NCBI GenBank assembly: GCA_021234155.1
Contig: JAJEKV010000019.1
Span: 1,250,339 to 1,314,338 of the forward strand
Length of the DNA: 64,000 bases
Direction: 5' to 3'
From: Isoetes taiwanensis
Taxonomy: Eukaryota; Streptophyta; Lycopodiopsida; Isoetales; Isoetaceae
The first letter of the stretch is position 1. Each line of letters opens with the position of its first letter. A program made the position numbers and the translations under genes. Under the pieces are notes generated by a model, which saw nothing but the letters and a program-made list of their open reading frames with translations, was not told where the DNA came from and did not search any database. Below, piece after piece: positions 10,173-21,639 of this stretch.

Positions 10173-10710
10173 ATATGTTGGATGACATCAATGCAATTTT
10201 ATTTTAATGTCGGCAAAACTTGCGAAGAACGCAAGGTCGCGCTCAGAAGTATGCTAATAAGCGTAGAGGTGACGTTACCTATGAGGAAGGTGACTATGTG
10301 TTCTTAAGTATTGTGTATCCTCAACACCCTTAAAACCGTTGGTTAAAGGGCATGTGCCTAAGTTAATCCCGGTATGCTGGACCTTTTAAGATTGTCAAAA
10401 GGTCAGGTACCACAGCGTATGAGTTGGCGTTATTGCAAGATATTGGGATCCATCCTGTATTTCATGTAAGCCAGCTTAAGCGATCTATACTAGATACGGA
10501 CAATGTTGTTAGTCCTAGAGTATACCGCTAGTGTTAAGCTCCGCTGTAACACCCGGACGGATTCTAGATACTCGTGCTCGGCCGTTATGCAATAGAGATA
10601 TTCGTGAATATCTAGTCTTGTGGCGAGGCCAGTCTCCCGCAGATGCCACTTGGGAGACGGATGAGTTTGTGCAACGTTTTCCTCATTTGAAACTCTAGAC
10701 CTTGAGGACA
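10173..10710 (+). pseudogene. Gypsy integrase C-terminal tail with chromodomain-like end
   Basis: In shifting frames the plus strand reads KYANKRRGDVTYEEGDYVF, then GTTAYELALLQDIGIHPVFH and VSQLK, the usual link between integrase and chromodomain. Next come REYLVLWRGQSPADATWE and VQRFPHLKL before a stop near 10697. The W-x-G and ATWE words match a degenerate chromodomain, which in chromoviruses guides insertion to marked chromatin. The stop is followed by the common pre-LTR words ccttgaggacaagg and a purine tract. Confidence 0.7.
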
Positions 10711-10711
10711 A

Positions 10712-10735
10712 GGTCCTAAGGTGAGGGAAGAAAAT
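10712..10735 (+). other. Polypurine tract before the 3' LTR
   Basis: The purine-rich words aaggtgagggaagaaaa end directly at the tgttac LTR start. This is the expected priming site for plus-strand synthesis in an LTR retrotransposon. Confidence 0.65.
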
Positions 10736-11651
10736 TGTTACGGACCAAGGGCAAGTCGCGCTTGCAGGTCTTGGGACTAGAGTCTGCCTTGGGAATGCCA
10801 GGGGGTGGCCTGGGAACATTCCGAGGGTACTTACCGCCTAGGGGGGCATGTGGTTATATTTTTAAATGGTTAAACTTTCGTATGTTAAGGTGGCATTATC
10901 TTATCTTATTCTTGGTAGCCCTTTCATATTTGGTTATTGTGTTTTGTGATGGGGCCTAGTCCCCAGGTCTTAGATGTACTGTCCCATAACCCGTTGGGTT
11001 CCCGTGGACGTAAAAATTCATCTTATCTTATCTTATCTTATCTTATAAAAGCCAGTAAACCATTGAAATATGGGATTGATGTGGCATCACCCCATTGGTT
11101 GGGGCATTTAAAAGGGAAAATTGAAGTTGAACGAAAGCGGTCTGATACAAAAGGCTGGATCTGATGGAGATGCTCAGATCTATAGGAGGAGAGCTCGATT
11201 TTAGTTCTAGTAGAAGCCCATCTGCCTTTTTCGAATTTCTTGGCCCTAGTAGCTTTATAAAAGGATTTGGTGACGATTTTTGGAATGACAGTTTTACCTC
11301 TGGAGCCAAACAATTGGAGTATTCCGCTTTCCTTGGCTGCTTTATTTTCTGCCTTTGAGGGTTTAGGGCCATTTCGAATTGATTGGGAATCAATTCGGCC
11401 TGTTCCGAGCAACTTCATATTTTGGTGCTGCTTGTGAGGTCACTCCGTTCTTGGAGCGTTCATGACTTCTGGTTGAGCAATACTGCTACTGCACTATCAA
11501 GTTCTTGTGATAAAACTTCAGAAGCTGGGCTTCAGGCTGATCCTGGGGATCAATAACGGTTGTGTGTGGGGAGTTATGGGAACTCACGGTTGAGGGGAAC
11601 TCTGGGAGTTCTAGGTAGCACAATTGAACCTACTTCCTATAGGTTGTGACA
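10736..11651 (+). mobile_element. Probable 3' LTR of the gypsy element
   Basis: This starts tgttac after a purine tract and ends at ggttgtgaca, giving imperfect terminal inversion (tgttac and gtgaca). Its first 150 bases match the partial LTR at 6214 and the one starting at 63814. A LINE 3' end has inserted inside at about 10905-11045, so the LTR proper is about 770 bases. The right end is inferred from the terminal words only. Confidence 0.6.
10905..11045 (+). mobile_element. 5'-truncated LINE 3' end inserted in the LTR
   Basis: The sequence ggggcctagtcccc, then cccataacccgttgggttcc and cgtggacg, matches the 3' UTR of the LINE at 5990-6147. It ends in four or more ttatc repeats. The partner LTR at 6214 lacks it and reads straight from ggtggc to tataaaagcc through unrelated bases. 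ttatc words also occur on the left side, perhaps as target duplication. Confidence 0.7.
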
Positions 11652-11960
11652 GTATGCCATAAGATAAGCAATTTGTATTCATGGCCAATTGCTATTGCTA
11701 TGTTTCCCTATCAATCATTGGGCTCCCGGGAGGGGGTAATTGTATGTAGCATACTAGTAAATTTCCCACCAATGGTGGGCTTTACATGTGATTGTTCATC
11801 TTTTGTGATCGTTTCGTGTGTTGAAAGTTTGTAAATGTTTTGACCACAATGAGAAAAGTGTGCAGTAATGCATTCACAAAATTATGTTGAAAATCTATCT
11901 ATGTTTTATTATCCAAACATAGTAATGGTGCCCAGAGTTGATGGGTATTAAATCTATAGA
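11652..11960. other. Intergenic stretch, nothing recognised
   Basis: This lies between the LTR end and the Helitron helicase tail. Only short frames and no repeats are visible. Confidence 0.4.
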
Positions 11961-11974
11961 AGTTTAGGGGCTAT

Positions 11975-12976
11975 TTCATCCCGTAGAATATCTTTGTAGA
12001 CTACATTTAAAGTGAACCTCCTATTATTTTTTAGCAGTGCTCCTTGCCTTGAGGTGTCTTGAATGTATACCTTCACTCCATGTTGTGTGGTGCATCTTGA
12101 GAATGCGACATAGAGTTAACCGTGTGTGAAGACTGGCGTTGGTAGGTAGATGCCAACGGAGGTCATGGACTGGCCTTGTGACTTGTTTATGGTCATCGAG
12201 AATGCGAGTCGCACAGGAAACTGTATTCGGTTGAAGGGGAGGAGGTCGTTGTCTGATGGTTCTAGGGTTATTCTTGGTATGAGGACTCGTGTTCCTTTAT
12301 AATTGTCTGTGATTATCTTTGCATCTATGATCCTTGGGTGTGCTTTGATGACGCGAAGGCGGGTGCCGTTGCAGAGATCGGCCTTTGGGTTTCTGAGTAG
12401 GATGATGATTGCACCGTCCTTGATGTGTAGCTTATGCGGTGGCATGCCAGAAGGTGTCAAGTGGTTGATGAACTCGATTGGAAAATCCTTGTAGTATCTT
12501 CGCCTTCTGCGACGATGGTATCTATGCTCGTATATGTATGGAGTTGTCCATTCAACCTTAAGAAGACCTTATCGTTGATCCTTAGTGTGTCTTCATTCTT
12601 TGGTGTTAGGATGGCCTTGTCATACGACAGGTGCACATTTGCCTCTGTAATTTCCTTGTCAAAGATGTTGTCAATCAGGTCGTCTTCGACAATGCATTTT
12701 TCGGATATCTCCACCAAGTCACGGTTGAGCCCTGGCTCATTGTTCATCTGTTCCCCGTTACCGAGACGTAGTAGCCAATTTGAGAAGATTTGCTCTCCTT
12801 TTCCGACCCGCATGTTTTGCATCAGTTTGTAGGTCTTGAAGTTAGTCCACAATGGGTTGCTCTTGACACACTTCGAGATGACTTCCTTGCTGTCAAAAAT
12901 CACCGCCGGTGAGCATTATCATTCCGCCAAATGGCCTGTCATCCTGACGTATCTCACGTAAAAGCATGTCAACTAC
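11975..12976 (-). pseudogene. Helitron RepHel helicase, C-terminal part
   Basis: The minus strand encodes the end of a Helitron PIF1-type helicase, the unwinding part of the rolling-circle transposition protein. From high to low coordinate it reads MLLREIRQDDRPFGGMIML with TGGDF, LMQNMRV, AILTPKNEDTLRIND, SGMPPHKLHIKDGAIIILLR, LCNGTRLRV, FPVRLAFSMTINKSQGQ and GIYLPTPVFTHG. It ends in a broken frame with CTTQHGVKVYIQD and RFTLNVVYKDIL. The Walker A region and the Rep nuclease are absent, so the protein is N-terminally truncated. Frame breaks occur near 12115, 12457 and 12900. The element's 3' terminus should lie just below 11975, but I cannot fix a hairpin and CTRR end. Confidence 0.85.
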
Positions 12977-13920
12977 AGTGTCTCTATATCAGTTCTTTGG
13001 TTTGAATGCTTATGACGAACCCGTGCAAAAAGAATAACCACTCATTAGAAGCCCGTGGTGGCTTCCATGACAGTCCAATCATATATATTAGGGCAACCTT
13101 GACTTCAAAGATATGAGCACCTGATGCAAAACAAATACTGGAGGCCTAGAGCCTCCTCCATATCACTATAAACTGGACATTAAAGAAAATCCATTCACTA
13201 TAAACCGGACATTAAAGAAAAACTATAACTGAACACTTGATCATATCAATCAAAATCATGAACTTAAATGTTTTTCTTAAACAGAAACAGATATTATCAA
13301 GATTCTCACAACCCATAAACGCCATGCAAGGCAATAACATGTTACATCGCCAAGTCACAAATGCCTATTGCTAAGGTGTTAATGCTATGGTCTACTGATT
13401 GACGAAGCATGCATGGCCCAATATAGTGTTGTGCCAAGAATCATAATCATGCCAAATATTCCAATACAAAGGGATATAAGCAAAGCACAAGATGCAAGTA
13501 AATGAATGATGAATAGGAAGAAATGGTTTTATGTTGGTCCGAGACAATAATCTCCAATAGAACGAAATTTAACATGAACTAAAAGCCAAAAAAAGGGGAA
13601 TCTAATCGAGTACATTCAGGCAGATTAAGATTCCTGACTTCAAAATCCTCATCTTTGTCAGAGATATTCTCTCTTATTTGTTCTTCCCAAAGTGTGGACT
13701 CACACATTACAGATTTGATGGCAAGACTTTTATAAAACCTAAGGGTCCTCACTGACAATGCCACAGAACATAGAGTTCCACGCATGCGAGCTATCATAAG
13801 GATCAAGTAAGCAAAGTGGTGAACATATATGTGCAGGACATATGATACTATCCTGACGTCGAGATTGCTATTCAACTGTACATACCATCGTAATGCTGCA
13901 AAGTATTATAGCATACATAC
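12977..13920. other. Stretch between the Helitron helicase and Deg-like exons
   Basis: No family is recognised. A 98-aa open frame lies on the minus strand at 13579-13875 without motifs. The words cactataaactggacattaaagaaaa occur twice near 13165-13220 as a short duplication. Confidence 0.4.
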
Positions 13921-14867
13921 CTTACGTTTGTAACTAGCCATCCTGTTGAAAGACGTTGATGCTTTGTTGCTGCTGTATTTGTGTCAGGGAACTTGAATTC
14001 AGTACCTTGAACTGGATCTCCATCTTTGTATAAACCTACAGGCATAAACTCAATTTGCTTCACAAATCCTCGCTGCTTCACAAATGCGCTGTAAAGGTTG
14101 CCATAAAATACATGCCCAAACCATACAAATACTATATGCTAAAGGTTTTACAAATGCAGATGCTGCCATAACCTACCTTCTAAATGTAAACCATACTGAC
14201 CCAGCTTAGTAGCGACTACACTTCAAGAAATCATGTCCAGGGATAAATCAGAAGATCATGTCTAGACTCTGACAACATTGTCATTGCAAAAAGGCTGATG
14301 CTATAAGCAAAATAGGAAGAACGCAGTTTACCATGAAAATTTGTTACTATATGACCATCTTTGTCCCAAACAATCCCAGTGCCATTTCCTTCTGGTACCT
14401 AAGATTGTAAAGCATGTCATCTTATGGAAGGGTGGTTACCATTTATCTATGAACCAGTAATCTATGAGTACTCGTACATCAACGGACCCTGTAAAATTGA
14501 CTTGGGGTTGCAATGTTACATCAAAGACATTAACAACAGAATATGTGGACTTCTCAAAGAGCTTCATTGTTTGTTTCTACAAGTGCGGATACCTTATTAT
14601 GCTGCCAATTAAGAGGAATGGGGCTAAGCATACCTCAATCACGGGAAGTTCTCCAGGTAAAGAAATGTCAGGGATCACATCTTTGATAGAAACAGTAGCA
14701 TCACCCAATGCTTCCTTTGTTTGTTCTCGCAAATGCGCATACCTTATTATCTTTGCCAATTAAGAGGAATGGGGCTAAGTTTACCTCAATCACGGCAAGT
14801 TCTCCAGCTAAAGAGATGTCAGGGGTCACATCTTTGATAGAAACAGTAGCATCACCCAATGCTTTTG
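13921..14867 (-). pseudogene. Deg8-like chloroplast protease gene fragment (exon pieces)
   Basis: Exon-like pieces on the minus strand resemble the N-terminal protease part of plant Deg/HtrA serine proteases, closest in my reading to thylakoid-lumen Deg8. An exon at 14332-14398 reads VPEGNGTGIVWDKDGHIVTN followed by FH, which carries the catalytic His, and has acceptor and donor sites at both ends. Upstream, an exon ending ELAVIE (14785-14867) fits the preceding Deg segment in phase. It is present twice, again at 14634-14714 as ELPVIE. A further open piece at 13921-14088 has plausible splice sites, but I do not recognise it as Deg. The Asp and Ser catalytic regions are missing, so this is a fragment, probably carried by the neighbouring Helitron on the same strand. 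Confidence 0.6.
14604..14867. repeat. Tandem duplication of one exon and its flank (~145 bp unit)
   Basis: The words aattaagaggaatggggcta, ctcaatcacgg and gatagaaacagtagcatcac occur at 14608-14710 and again at 14759-14860. The unit contains the Deg-like exon and its donor site, so the duplication doubles an exon with usable splice signals on both copies. Confidence 0.85.
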
Positions 14868-15101
14868 CTGCAAAATCCATTGTAGAACTTGATAATTTAC
14901 TCACGATTATAGAAAGATATACATCAAAATACAACCGTGAAAACCTAGCAAAGCATGTCCAATTTATCTCTTGTAAATGAATTCGAATACTTAAATGATA
15001 GTAGATTCTATCTACTGTACAATTCTGTATGCTTCATAATCACTGTAGAACTTTTGTAACGTGTTATTATATGCATACCTTAGATATTAGAGTTTAAGGG
15101 G

Positions 15102-15379
15102 CGGGTGAAAGCATGTTAGGGCCTACATAAAAAATTACCAAAAAGGTACTTTTCTGTGTACTTCTGTGCAAGTACATAATTGTATTTTAAAGTACCTAGA
15201 CTACAAGATTGACTAAAAGAAATTGTGTTATGTTCAAGAGTAGTAGTACATACATGTTGTAAGGTACTTTGTGATGTCAAGAAGATGTTAAGAACTCAAA
15301 TATATCATCATCTTTGACTACCCAGAGTATTTTCCAGGTAGTTTCCAAAACATGTAGGCCCTAACATGCTCTTACCCGG
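15102..15379. mobile_element. MITE, copy 1 (~280 bp)
   Basis: The ends are inverted: gggtgaaagcatgttaggg on the left and ccctaacatgctcttaccc on the right. The inside holds aaggtacttttctgtgtac and other short words shared with a second copy at 24939-25216. There is no coding capacity. Confidence 0.7.
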
Positions 15380-16150
15380 GCATATTTTTTCTGGATAAAT
15401 ACTGGGCCAATCATATAAACTGAGAAACGGAGTGGTTATCCAGATTCCGGATGAGTCTCCTGTCCAGTAGCAAGGATCATTATCCGATAACACCCAATCA
15501 TCTAAAACCCCAACGGATCAATCATTGAATCACTGCATCCCTATATGCATATTCTCCATTTTCGATAGCGCTCAAAAACGTAGAGAGGGAAGATTGGGGC
15601 AAAGAAACAGAAACAAAGATTGGAGCAAAGAAACAGAAACAGGGATGATGAAAAAGCTTAAATTTTCTTTAAGGATCTGCTTATCTCTAGTGACAGCCAA
15701 CGAAGGAGCTTCTGCAGTACTCGTGTTGAGCAGTACTCGTGTCAGCAAATGTACCTTTCTATCAAGAAGGTGATGGTGGAGCACATCCTATTTGGGTGCA
15801 GACCACAAGTTCATACTCATCCCATCGATCCGAGACATCGGATCGCCATTCTAGAATGGGACGAGCATGCATGCATGCGGCAAAATGCCGTTTGGGTTGG
15901 GAGTTAAGCTATTTTTAGGCGTTTCTGCATCAACATCTCATCGGCTTCCTCTTCTCTCTGTGATACCTCTTTCTCTTTGAATTGTTTCCAGGCAGGGGAA
16001 GGGCTTCTTCCTGCTTGGTTTGGCCAATTTGGCGTTTCTTTCATGCTGTCCTTTACCGGCCTTTAGCCTTCATCCTGTGACCTTCGTCCTCGATCCTAGT
16101 TTGTAAGAAAGTTCTCTGGTATTTGGGCGGTTTGTTGGTTTCATGCGAGT

Positions 16151-16203
16151 CCCATTCTAGAATCCCATCGATCCGAGACATCGGATCGCCATTCTAGAAT
16201 GGG
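16151..16203. repeat. 53-bp near-perfect palindrome at the duplication junction
   Basis: The words cccattctagaat and attctagaatggg form the outer arms, and gatccga with tcggatc an inner stem. It lies exactly where the two local repeat units meet. Confidence 0.8.
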
Positions 16204-16544
16204 ACGAGCATGCATGTTTTGCATGCATGCGGGCGGCGCATGCCCGTTTGGGTTGGGAGTTCGCTATTTTAGGCGCGTTTCTGCATCAACATCTCATCGG
16301 CGCTTCCTCTTCTCTCTCGGTGATTACCACTTTCTCTTTGAACCCACCCTTCCCCCTTCTTTGTTTATTATATTTGTCGCGTAGTGGCACGCGTAATCAG
16401 CCCCTCCACCGGGAGGTTTGTTTTGTTTCGTTTTGTGGTGTTGGTGATGTGATGCGATGCATTTGGTCGCGGCACCTATTTCGACTTCTCCATTCGTGGG
16501 TTTTGGGAGCAATTTCTCTGCCTTGCGTTTGTCTAAGCCCCTTG

Positions 16545-16621
16545 CCGAAGGTTTATCACTAGGGTTTTTCCTCGAAAACCCGAAAGGGCGGGGTTTTTTA
16601 ATCCCGGTGATAAGCTTTCGG
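16545..16621. repeat. Long imperfect hairpin
   Basis: The arm ccgaaggtttatcactaggg pairs imperfectly with cccggtgataagctttcgg about 33 bases later, giving roughly 20-bp arms. No following T run marks it as a terminator, and its function is unknown. Confidence 0.6.
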
Positions 16622-16821
16622 CAGGTACACCAGCCGAACATCTGTTAGCATTGTATTTTTGGGGTCCAAATGATATAATTGGATTTTCCCTTTATTTTTC
16701 GTGGGTAGTTCGCATGTGTGCGGCTACCCACTATCCACCATTGTAGAAAATCTGCTGAGATGAATGAGAAGCCTATCTATGCGGTTTGTTGGTTCCATGC
16801 GAGTCCCATTCTAGAATATTC

Positions 16822-18865
16822 CTTAATATGCCATCCAAAGTATCTAACCTGCAGAAAGATGAGGATTACACGCATGATGAATAGAACATTTTAATGGAAA
16901 TGCAACTCATTGCAACATGCATAGATGAGGGAAGAATAAGGTGCAGAAACAAAATATTCCATAGCCAACATCTACAACCCATTTGCATCTTGTTCACATA
17001 AGAGCTACACATGATCGAAGGATTGGATCTATATTAATAGCTAAAATTAGCAAATCGATCTAGAATCAAGCAGTGTGATCACCAACCGCTGGGGCACAAC
17101 TCAAAGACATGCATTCACATGGTAAAATAACCCTTAAGAATGAGCCCCTGCCTCATCAATAAGAGCGAACGAAGAGTGTAGGTTTTATAATCTATGGTTT
17201 GCCTGTCCTCATTGCTATCTGTACGTATTGCTGCACATAGTGTTATGCGCAACTCAAATCCTAAGTATCATTAAATAACAGCATGAGGCCACACTTTTAG
17301 TTTGATGTATATGTGTTCTCAATGCTATGCTTTTGCAACCAAGACCTCCCAATATTGATAGTTTGGAAGATATAAAGGGAATCCCTACGAGGATGTGAAG
17401 TGAGAATAGGGTTAGGAAATTTTATTTAAAACTTTTAGGCGATTGACCTTGCATTATAAAAATGAAGCATAGATGACCCGATTTCATCAATTCCAAATTG
17501 CCAAACCCATACACACAATTTTATCAATTCAAATGCTAAACAGAATTGGTCTTTTTTTTGCTCTTATGTTGACATTCATGTAGAAAAGCTATCTATAATG
17601 GAAGCTAGATACTTATGTCAATAGTACATGGGATAGAGGCCTACCATATCTGGATAAGCAACAACAAAATCAATCGCCCTTGGGCAGAGTGCAATTTTTC
17701 AAACATGAAATTTTACCTAGCAAAATTGTGTAACGGAGATGTGTCGCTCAGATTTCCAATGATTGGAAAAGAAATTTTAGATTTCATTGCTTGTGGTTGG
17801 TTATGGTTTTTTTCCTTATATTTATTTCTTAACAAAATAATATCCCCATAAATAATCTTGAGCTTCATTGAATGGCTATTGGGTAAAAGTTTAGCTTAAA
17901 ACTTCATGACTTTGGGATATATGCATATTGTCCTTTGTGCTATTCTTAGTCTTGGATTTTGCTCCCGGATGTTCATAAACCCGCGTTGAAACAAGCTTCG
18001 TATAGCACTTTATGTAGCATTGGATCATTTTTATTTTGTTGATGAAAAAAGTTCTAATAAACAATTGTGAGCTTATGGCTGCTAGAAGTTTTAATAAACA
18101 ATGGTGAGCTTGCCTGCCCTACCGAACCAATTGATGGCTATTCACCTAAAGTTAGGATTCAAGATAGTGGGGATTTTGATGGAGATACACTCCATGTATT
18201 TGTTCCGCAATCAGTGAAAACTAGGGCAAGAGTATCAGAGTTATTATGGATTGTGAAACAAGCTTTCAACATGGCACTTCCAATTTGAAATTGAACCATT
18301 CATAATACGTGGATGAAGAAGTTCTAATAAATGGTGGTGGACTTAGGCTACTAGAAGTTCTAATAAACAATGGTGAGCTTCATCTAATGGCTATGAGTCA
18401 AGGGATTTGGCTTAAAACATCATGATTTTGGGTTAGATGGATACTTCCATTTGTGTAACAGGACAATTGAGAGGGTAAAAATCTCAAACAAGATGCACAT
18501 TAAAGACATTAATAGGTCATCATATAAATTAACTGATATGATACTTGAATTTAACTTGAGCAAACGAAACTTTGGGATTTACCTATGACATATGATAAGA
18601 GAGACTACTGTACGAAACTATATGGCAATGTCGACCGATTCAGCTTCCACTACGAGTTCTTCTTCCACTGTGAAGTCACCCATTGATAGTACAAAGACTT
18701 GTATATATATACACATGTATTTATGAGATTTTGGATTGGCAATTGTTTAAACCATATTGAAAAATGGTGTACCTTATCTACTTATTAAATACAAAGTTTT
18801 CTTGATGAGTATAACTAAATTGTTCTTTTTATGACATCCTCTTCAAAAGTATTAAAACTTTAGAA
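16822..18865. other. AT-rich intergenic stretch, no gene recognised
   Basis: Only short unconserved frames are present. The phrase gttctaataaacaatggtgagctt and variants occur about four times near 18050-18380 (for example at 18090 and 18350), a short dispersed repeat. No RNA gene or transposon end is seen. Confidence 0.5.
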
Positions 18866-18869
18866 TATA

Positions 18870-19600
18870 ATGGAATTACAAAATGTTCCAACTATGTTGC
18901 AGAGGAAAACATTTGGGAGTATGAGGAAAGAATCACCGATATGGTTAGGAGGGATGATCCCGGACCACCGGATCAAGACTATGGCCAGAGATATGGTGAA
19001 TATCCAGAGTGGGAGGAAGGCGTTGACATCGAACTACCGCCACCAGGAGAAACCCTACGACCAGATAAAGGGTGGAGATAGTTAACATCCTCGGGGATCG
19101 AGCTTTTGAGGATCCGAAGATGACCACTGTGTCGTACACAGGACTCTTGGAATATGACCGAGGCACCTGGCCTTCGAGGGCGCCAACGACCATCTTTGGC
19201 AACTCTTTTATCGATCTGAAGCTCTTTAACCTTCTGATTATCAGCCCAACATGGGAGTACCAAGCAATCATTGTCCAAGCACAGGCGCGCTATAAACTTC
19301 GTCCGAGCTATGCGGGGAGAGTACGCTTCTGGCGATCTGTACCCCTTATAACCCCTAGGCTTGGTCTCTTCATTATGTTTTTCTTTGTTCTTTAACATTC
19401 TGGTAATGCGGATAGAATTTTAAGAGTTTCCAGCATGTATCATACCTACTTCGTCTTAACCCATGTACCAATATACTTGTTTTGTACTTTCGACTTCAAT
19501 GAAATAAAAAACATTGTTTTCTGTTTGTATATTCTTTTGATCTCAATTATTTTAAAAGGGATTATACATTAGTATAAATCTGCTTATATATTCATGAATG
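18870..19600. other. Unrecognised region before the second gypsy element
   Basis: A plus-strand stretch reads NIWEYEERITDMVRRDDPGP and then EWEEGVDIELPPPGETLRPD before a stop near 19080. It is acidic and proline-rich, and I recognise no family. It could be leader or gag N-terminal sequence of a retroelement. The rest is non-coding. Confidence 0.3.
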
Positions 19601-20204
19601 CTCCCTATAGGCGATTATGCGTAGCGGCGGCAGCAAACACCCTCCAACGCCCGGTGAAATCACCCTGAGCGGAATTGATGTTAATGAAAAGGCAACTTCG
19701 GTGAGTTCACGAGGGCTTATGTGTTGCATACCAATCCAGCGCCACACATACTTTCGAGGGCCGGACGGAATTACCTCCCGACCATTGAGTCCACCTGCCA
19801 ACAGCCATCTCCTCCCGAGCTAGCCACATGCACGTACAAAAAGGAGGACTCATGCTAAAAGCGTCATCGAAGTTCCTCTAAGGATAAGCGCCCGCTTCCT
19901 CACATTCAACCACTCAAACTTCTTCGGATCCTCGCTATCGAGACAATGACCATTCAAAGGCGTAAGGATAAGGAGTACCAGGAAAACCGTTGATCTGACC
20001 ATCACTAGTATATGGAAAAACGGAAGTTGGCTCGGTTTGATGGGAAATCGAGGGAGGCTTGAATCGCGGAATCTTGGTTGGGCGAAATGAAGAATTGGGA
20101 AGTCCTATGGAATGGCAGAGAAAGATGTCTGAGGAAGGTCGCCACCCGCGAACCTTACGGAGCTGCCCGTATTTGGTGAAAGGGTTGCCAGAGCTAAGCA
20201 CACG

Positions 20205-20815
20205 GGCGGGGGCGGATGCAAGTTCAAAAAGAAGTTAAGCTAAGGCTTTTAAATGCGCATTACGTGCCTCATGCGCCTAAATGCCAGCAGATTGAGACCT
20301 TCTACGGGTTGGAGCAGAAGGGCATGTCGGTCTGCAGGCCTACAGCAGCAATTCATGCGTTTGAGGTTGTATGTACGTGCGAGGAATGAATGAGAAAAGG
20401 CGGTAGAGGGCTACATTGAAGGGTTGGCCCCATCCATTAAGCGTATGGTCAAGGCCATAGACCCAAAATCGGTAGCGAGCGGAGGCTAAGGCATTAAGCC
20501 TTGAGGAAGACACGCCAAAGCCGATATTATGCGACCTGCTCCTTACTGGCTGACCCGGCCGTCCACACCTTACAAACCCGTTAAGCCAAGTCCGGGGCCC
20601 TCTCGACACAATTCTTATGGCCGCCCAGGAGAAAGAAATTAAGCCTTTGCGCCCGGATAAAAGCGAGAACAATGCGGGTAAGGAAAGTTCGAGGCCTCTT
20701 CACGGTCCATCCCTAAGGAGGCGGAAGAAGCGGCTCCGCGAGATAAGGCATGCTACGGTGCATGAGGCTGGACACTTCATGCGAGAATTGTCCGATGCGT
20801 CCGCCTGAGGTACTC
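20205..20815 (+). pseudogene. Gypsy gag, retrotrans_gag domain and zinc knuckle
   Basis: Broken frames read LRLLNAHYVPHAPKCQQIE, TFYGLEQKGMSV and AVEGYIEGLAPSIKRMVKAI, the core of plant gypsy gag proteins, which package the RNA in a virus-like particle. Near 20745-20805 the words CYGA, EAGHFMRE and CPMRP, in adjoining frames, make a CCHC zinc knuckle. Basic linker sequence lies between. At least three frame changes separate these pieces. Confidence 0.65.
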
Positions 20816-20974
20816 AAGCGGCCATGGCCGACTGGATTAGGAAGATTTGGAGTCAATCTTCTTGCGGAAGGCGAGGCTCAGAGTACATTCATGAATGCGT
20901 CTCATATTCTTGCCGCTATAGAAGCAGCGAACCTTGAAGAAAGTCGACCTACATTATTTCTACAATAGGCCAAG

Positions 20975-21270
20975 TAGGCGGTAAGCCCTTCATAATTTTG
21001 ATGGACCGCGGGTAGTACACATAATTTTGCTTCTCCTAGAATGGCCCAGTCTTTGCGGTACAAGCGTTGAAATCCCGACCTAAGCCCGTCCACATTAGCT
21101 AAGCGGGAAGATCGGACACACTCATGGCGCCCCGTATTAACCTTAAAATCACGGTTGCCCGGTGCACCGGTTGCCTTGGGTGCCGAGTTAATGGACATTG
21201 GCAAATATGATCTTATTGTGGGAATGGAGTTTTTAAGCGTCTGCCGGGGCCCACATAGGCTGCGAAAAGA
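20975..21270 (+). pseudogene. Gypsy aspartic protease
   Basis: The words FIILMDRG and THNFASPRMAQSL match the active-site region of gypsy proteases, with the usual DSG replaced by DRG in this reading. GAELMDIGKYDLIVGMEFLS near 21180-21240 is the second conserved part (xxYDxILGMxWL). Between them the frame is broken. Confidence 0.6.
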
Positions 21271-21639
21271 GGAGGTCACCTTCAAAGCGCCGCTAATGGA
21301 GCCGATGTGGCGATAAAAGGTGATTCATTACACTCATACATGCAATCAATGTCGATAAAAGCAGCTAGGAAAAGCTATCTGCTTGAGGAATGAACTCCTT
21401 TGCCTCATTAAACTTGCTTCCATTGAGTCGGACTCCAAACGGCTGACAAATGTCGGCGCGCTTTACCATGGGACATTGCTACCCTTCTTGAGAATTTAGC
21501 GATCTCTTTCGGATGAGATCCACAAGCTTCCTCCTTTCGGAGGGTGGAATGTGAGATAACTCTTGAACCAGGTACTAAGCCTACCGGCAAAGCCCGTCCG
21601 AATGAGTCCTCCGGAGTTAGCGAGCTTAAGAAACTTGAC

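Larger units (their letters stand above)
15821..16817. repeat. Local direct duplication with palindromic borders
   Basis: Unit 1 runs 15821-16163 and unit 2 runs 16164-16817. Both start cccatcgatccgagacatcg, continue with gtttgggttgggagtt and catcaacatctcatcgg, and end ggttYcatgcgagtcccatt plus ctagaat. Unit 2 is longer because of extra sequence in the middle. No protein family is recognised; a 63-aa frame at 16457-16648 is unconfirmed. Confidence 0.75.

Noticed and set aside
16545-16621. microRNA precursor
   Set aside because: The arms have several mismatches and there is no small RNA evidence; it is kept only as a hairpin.
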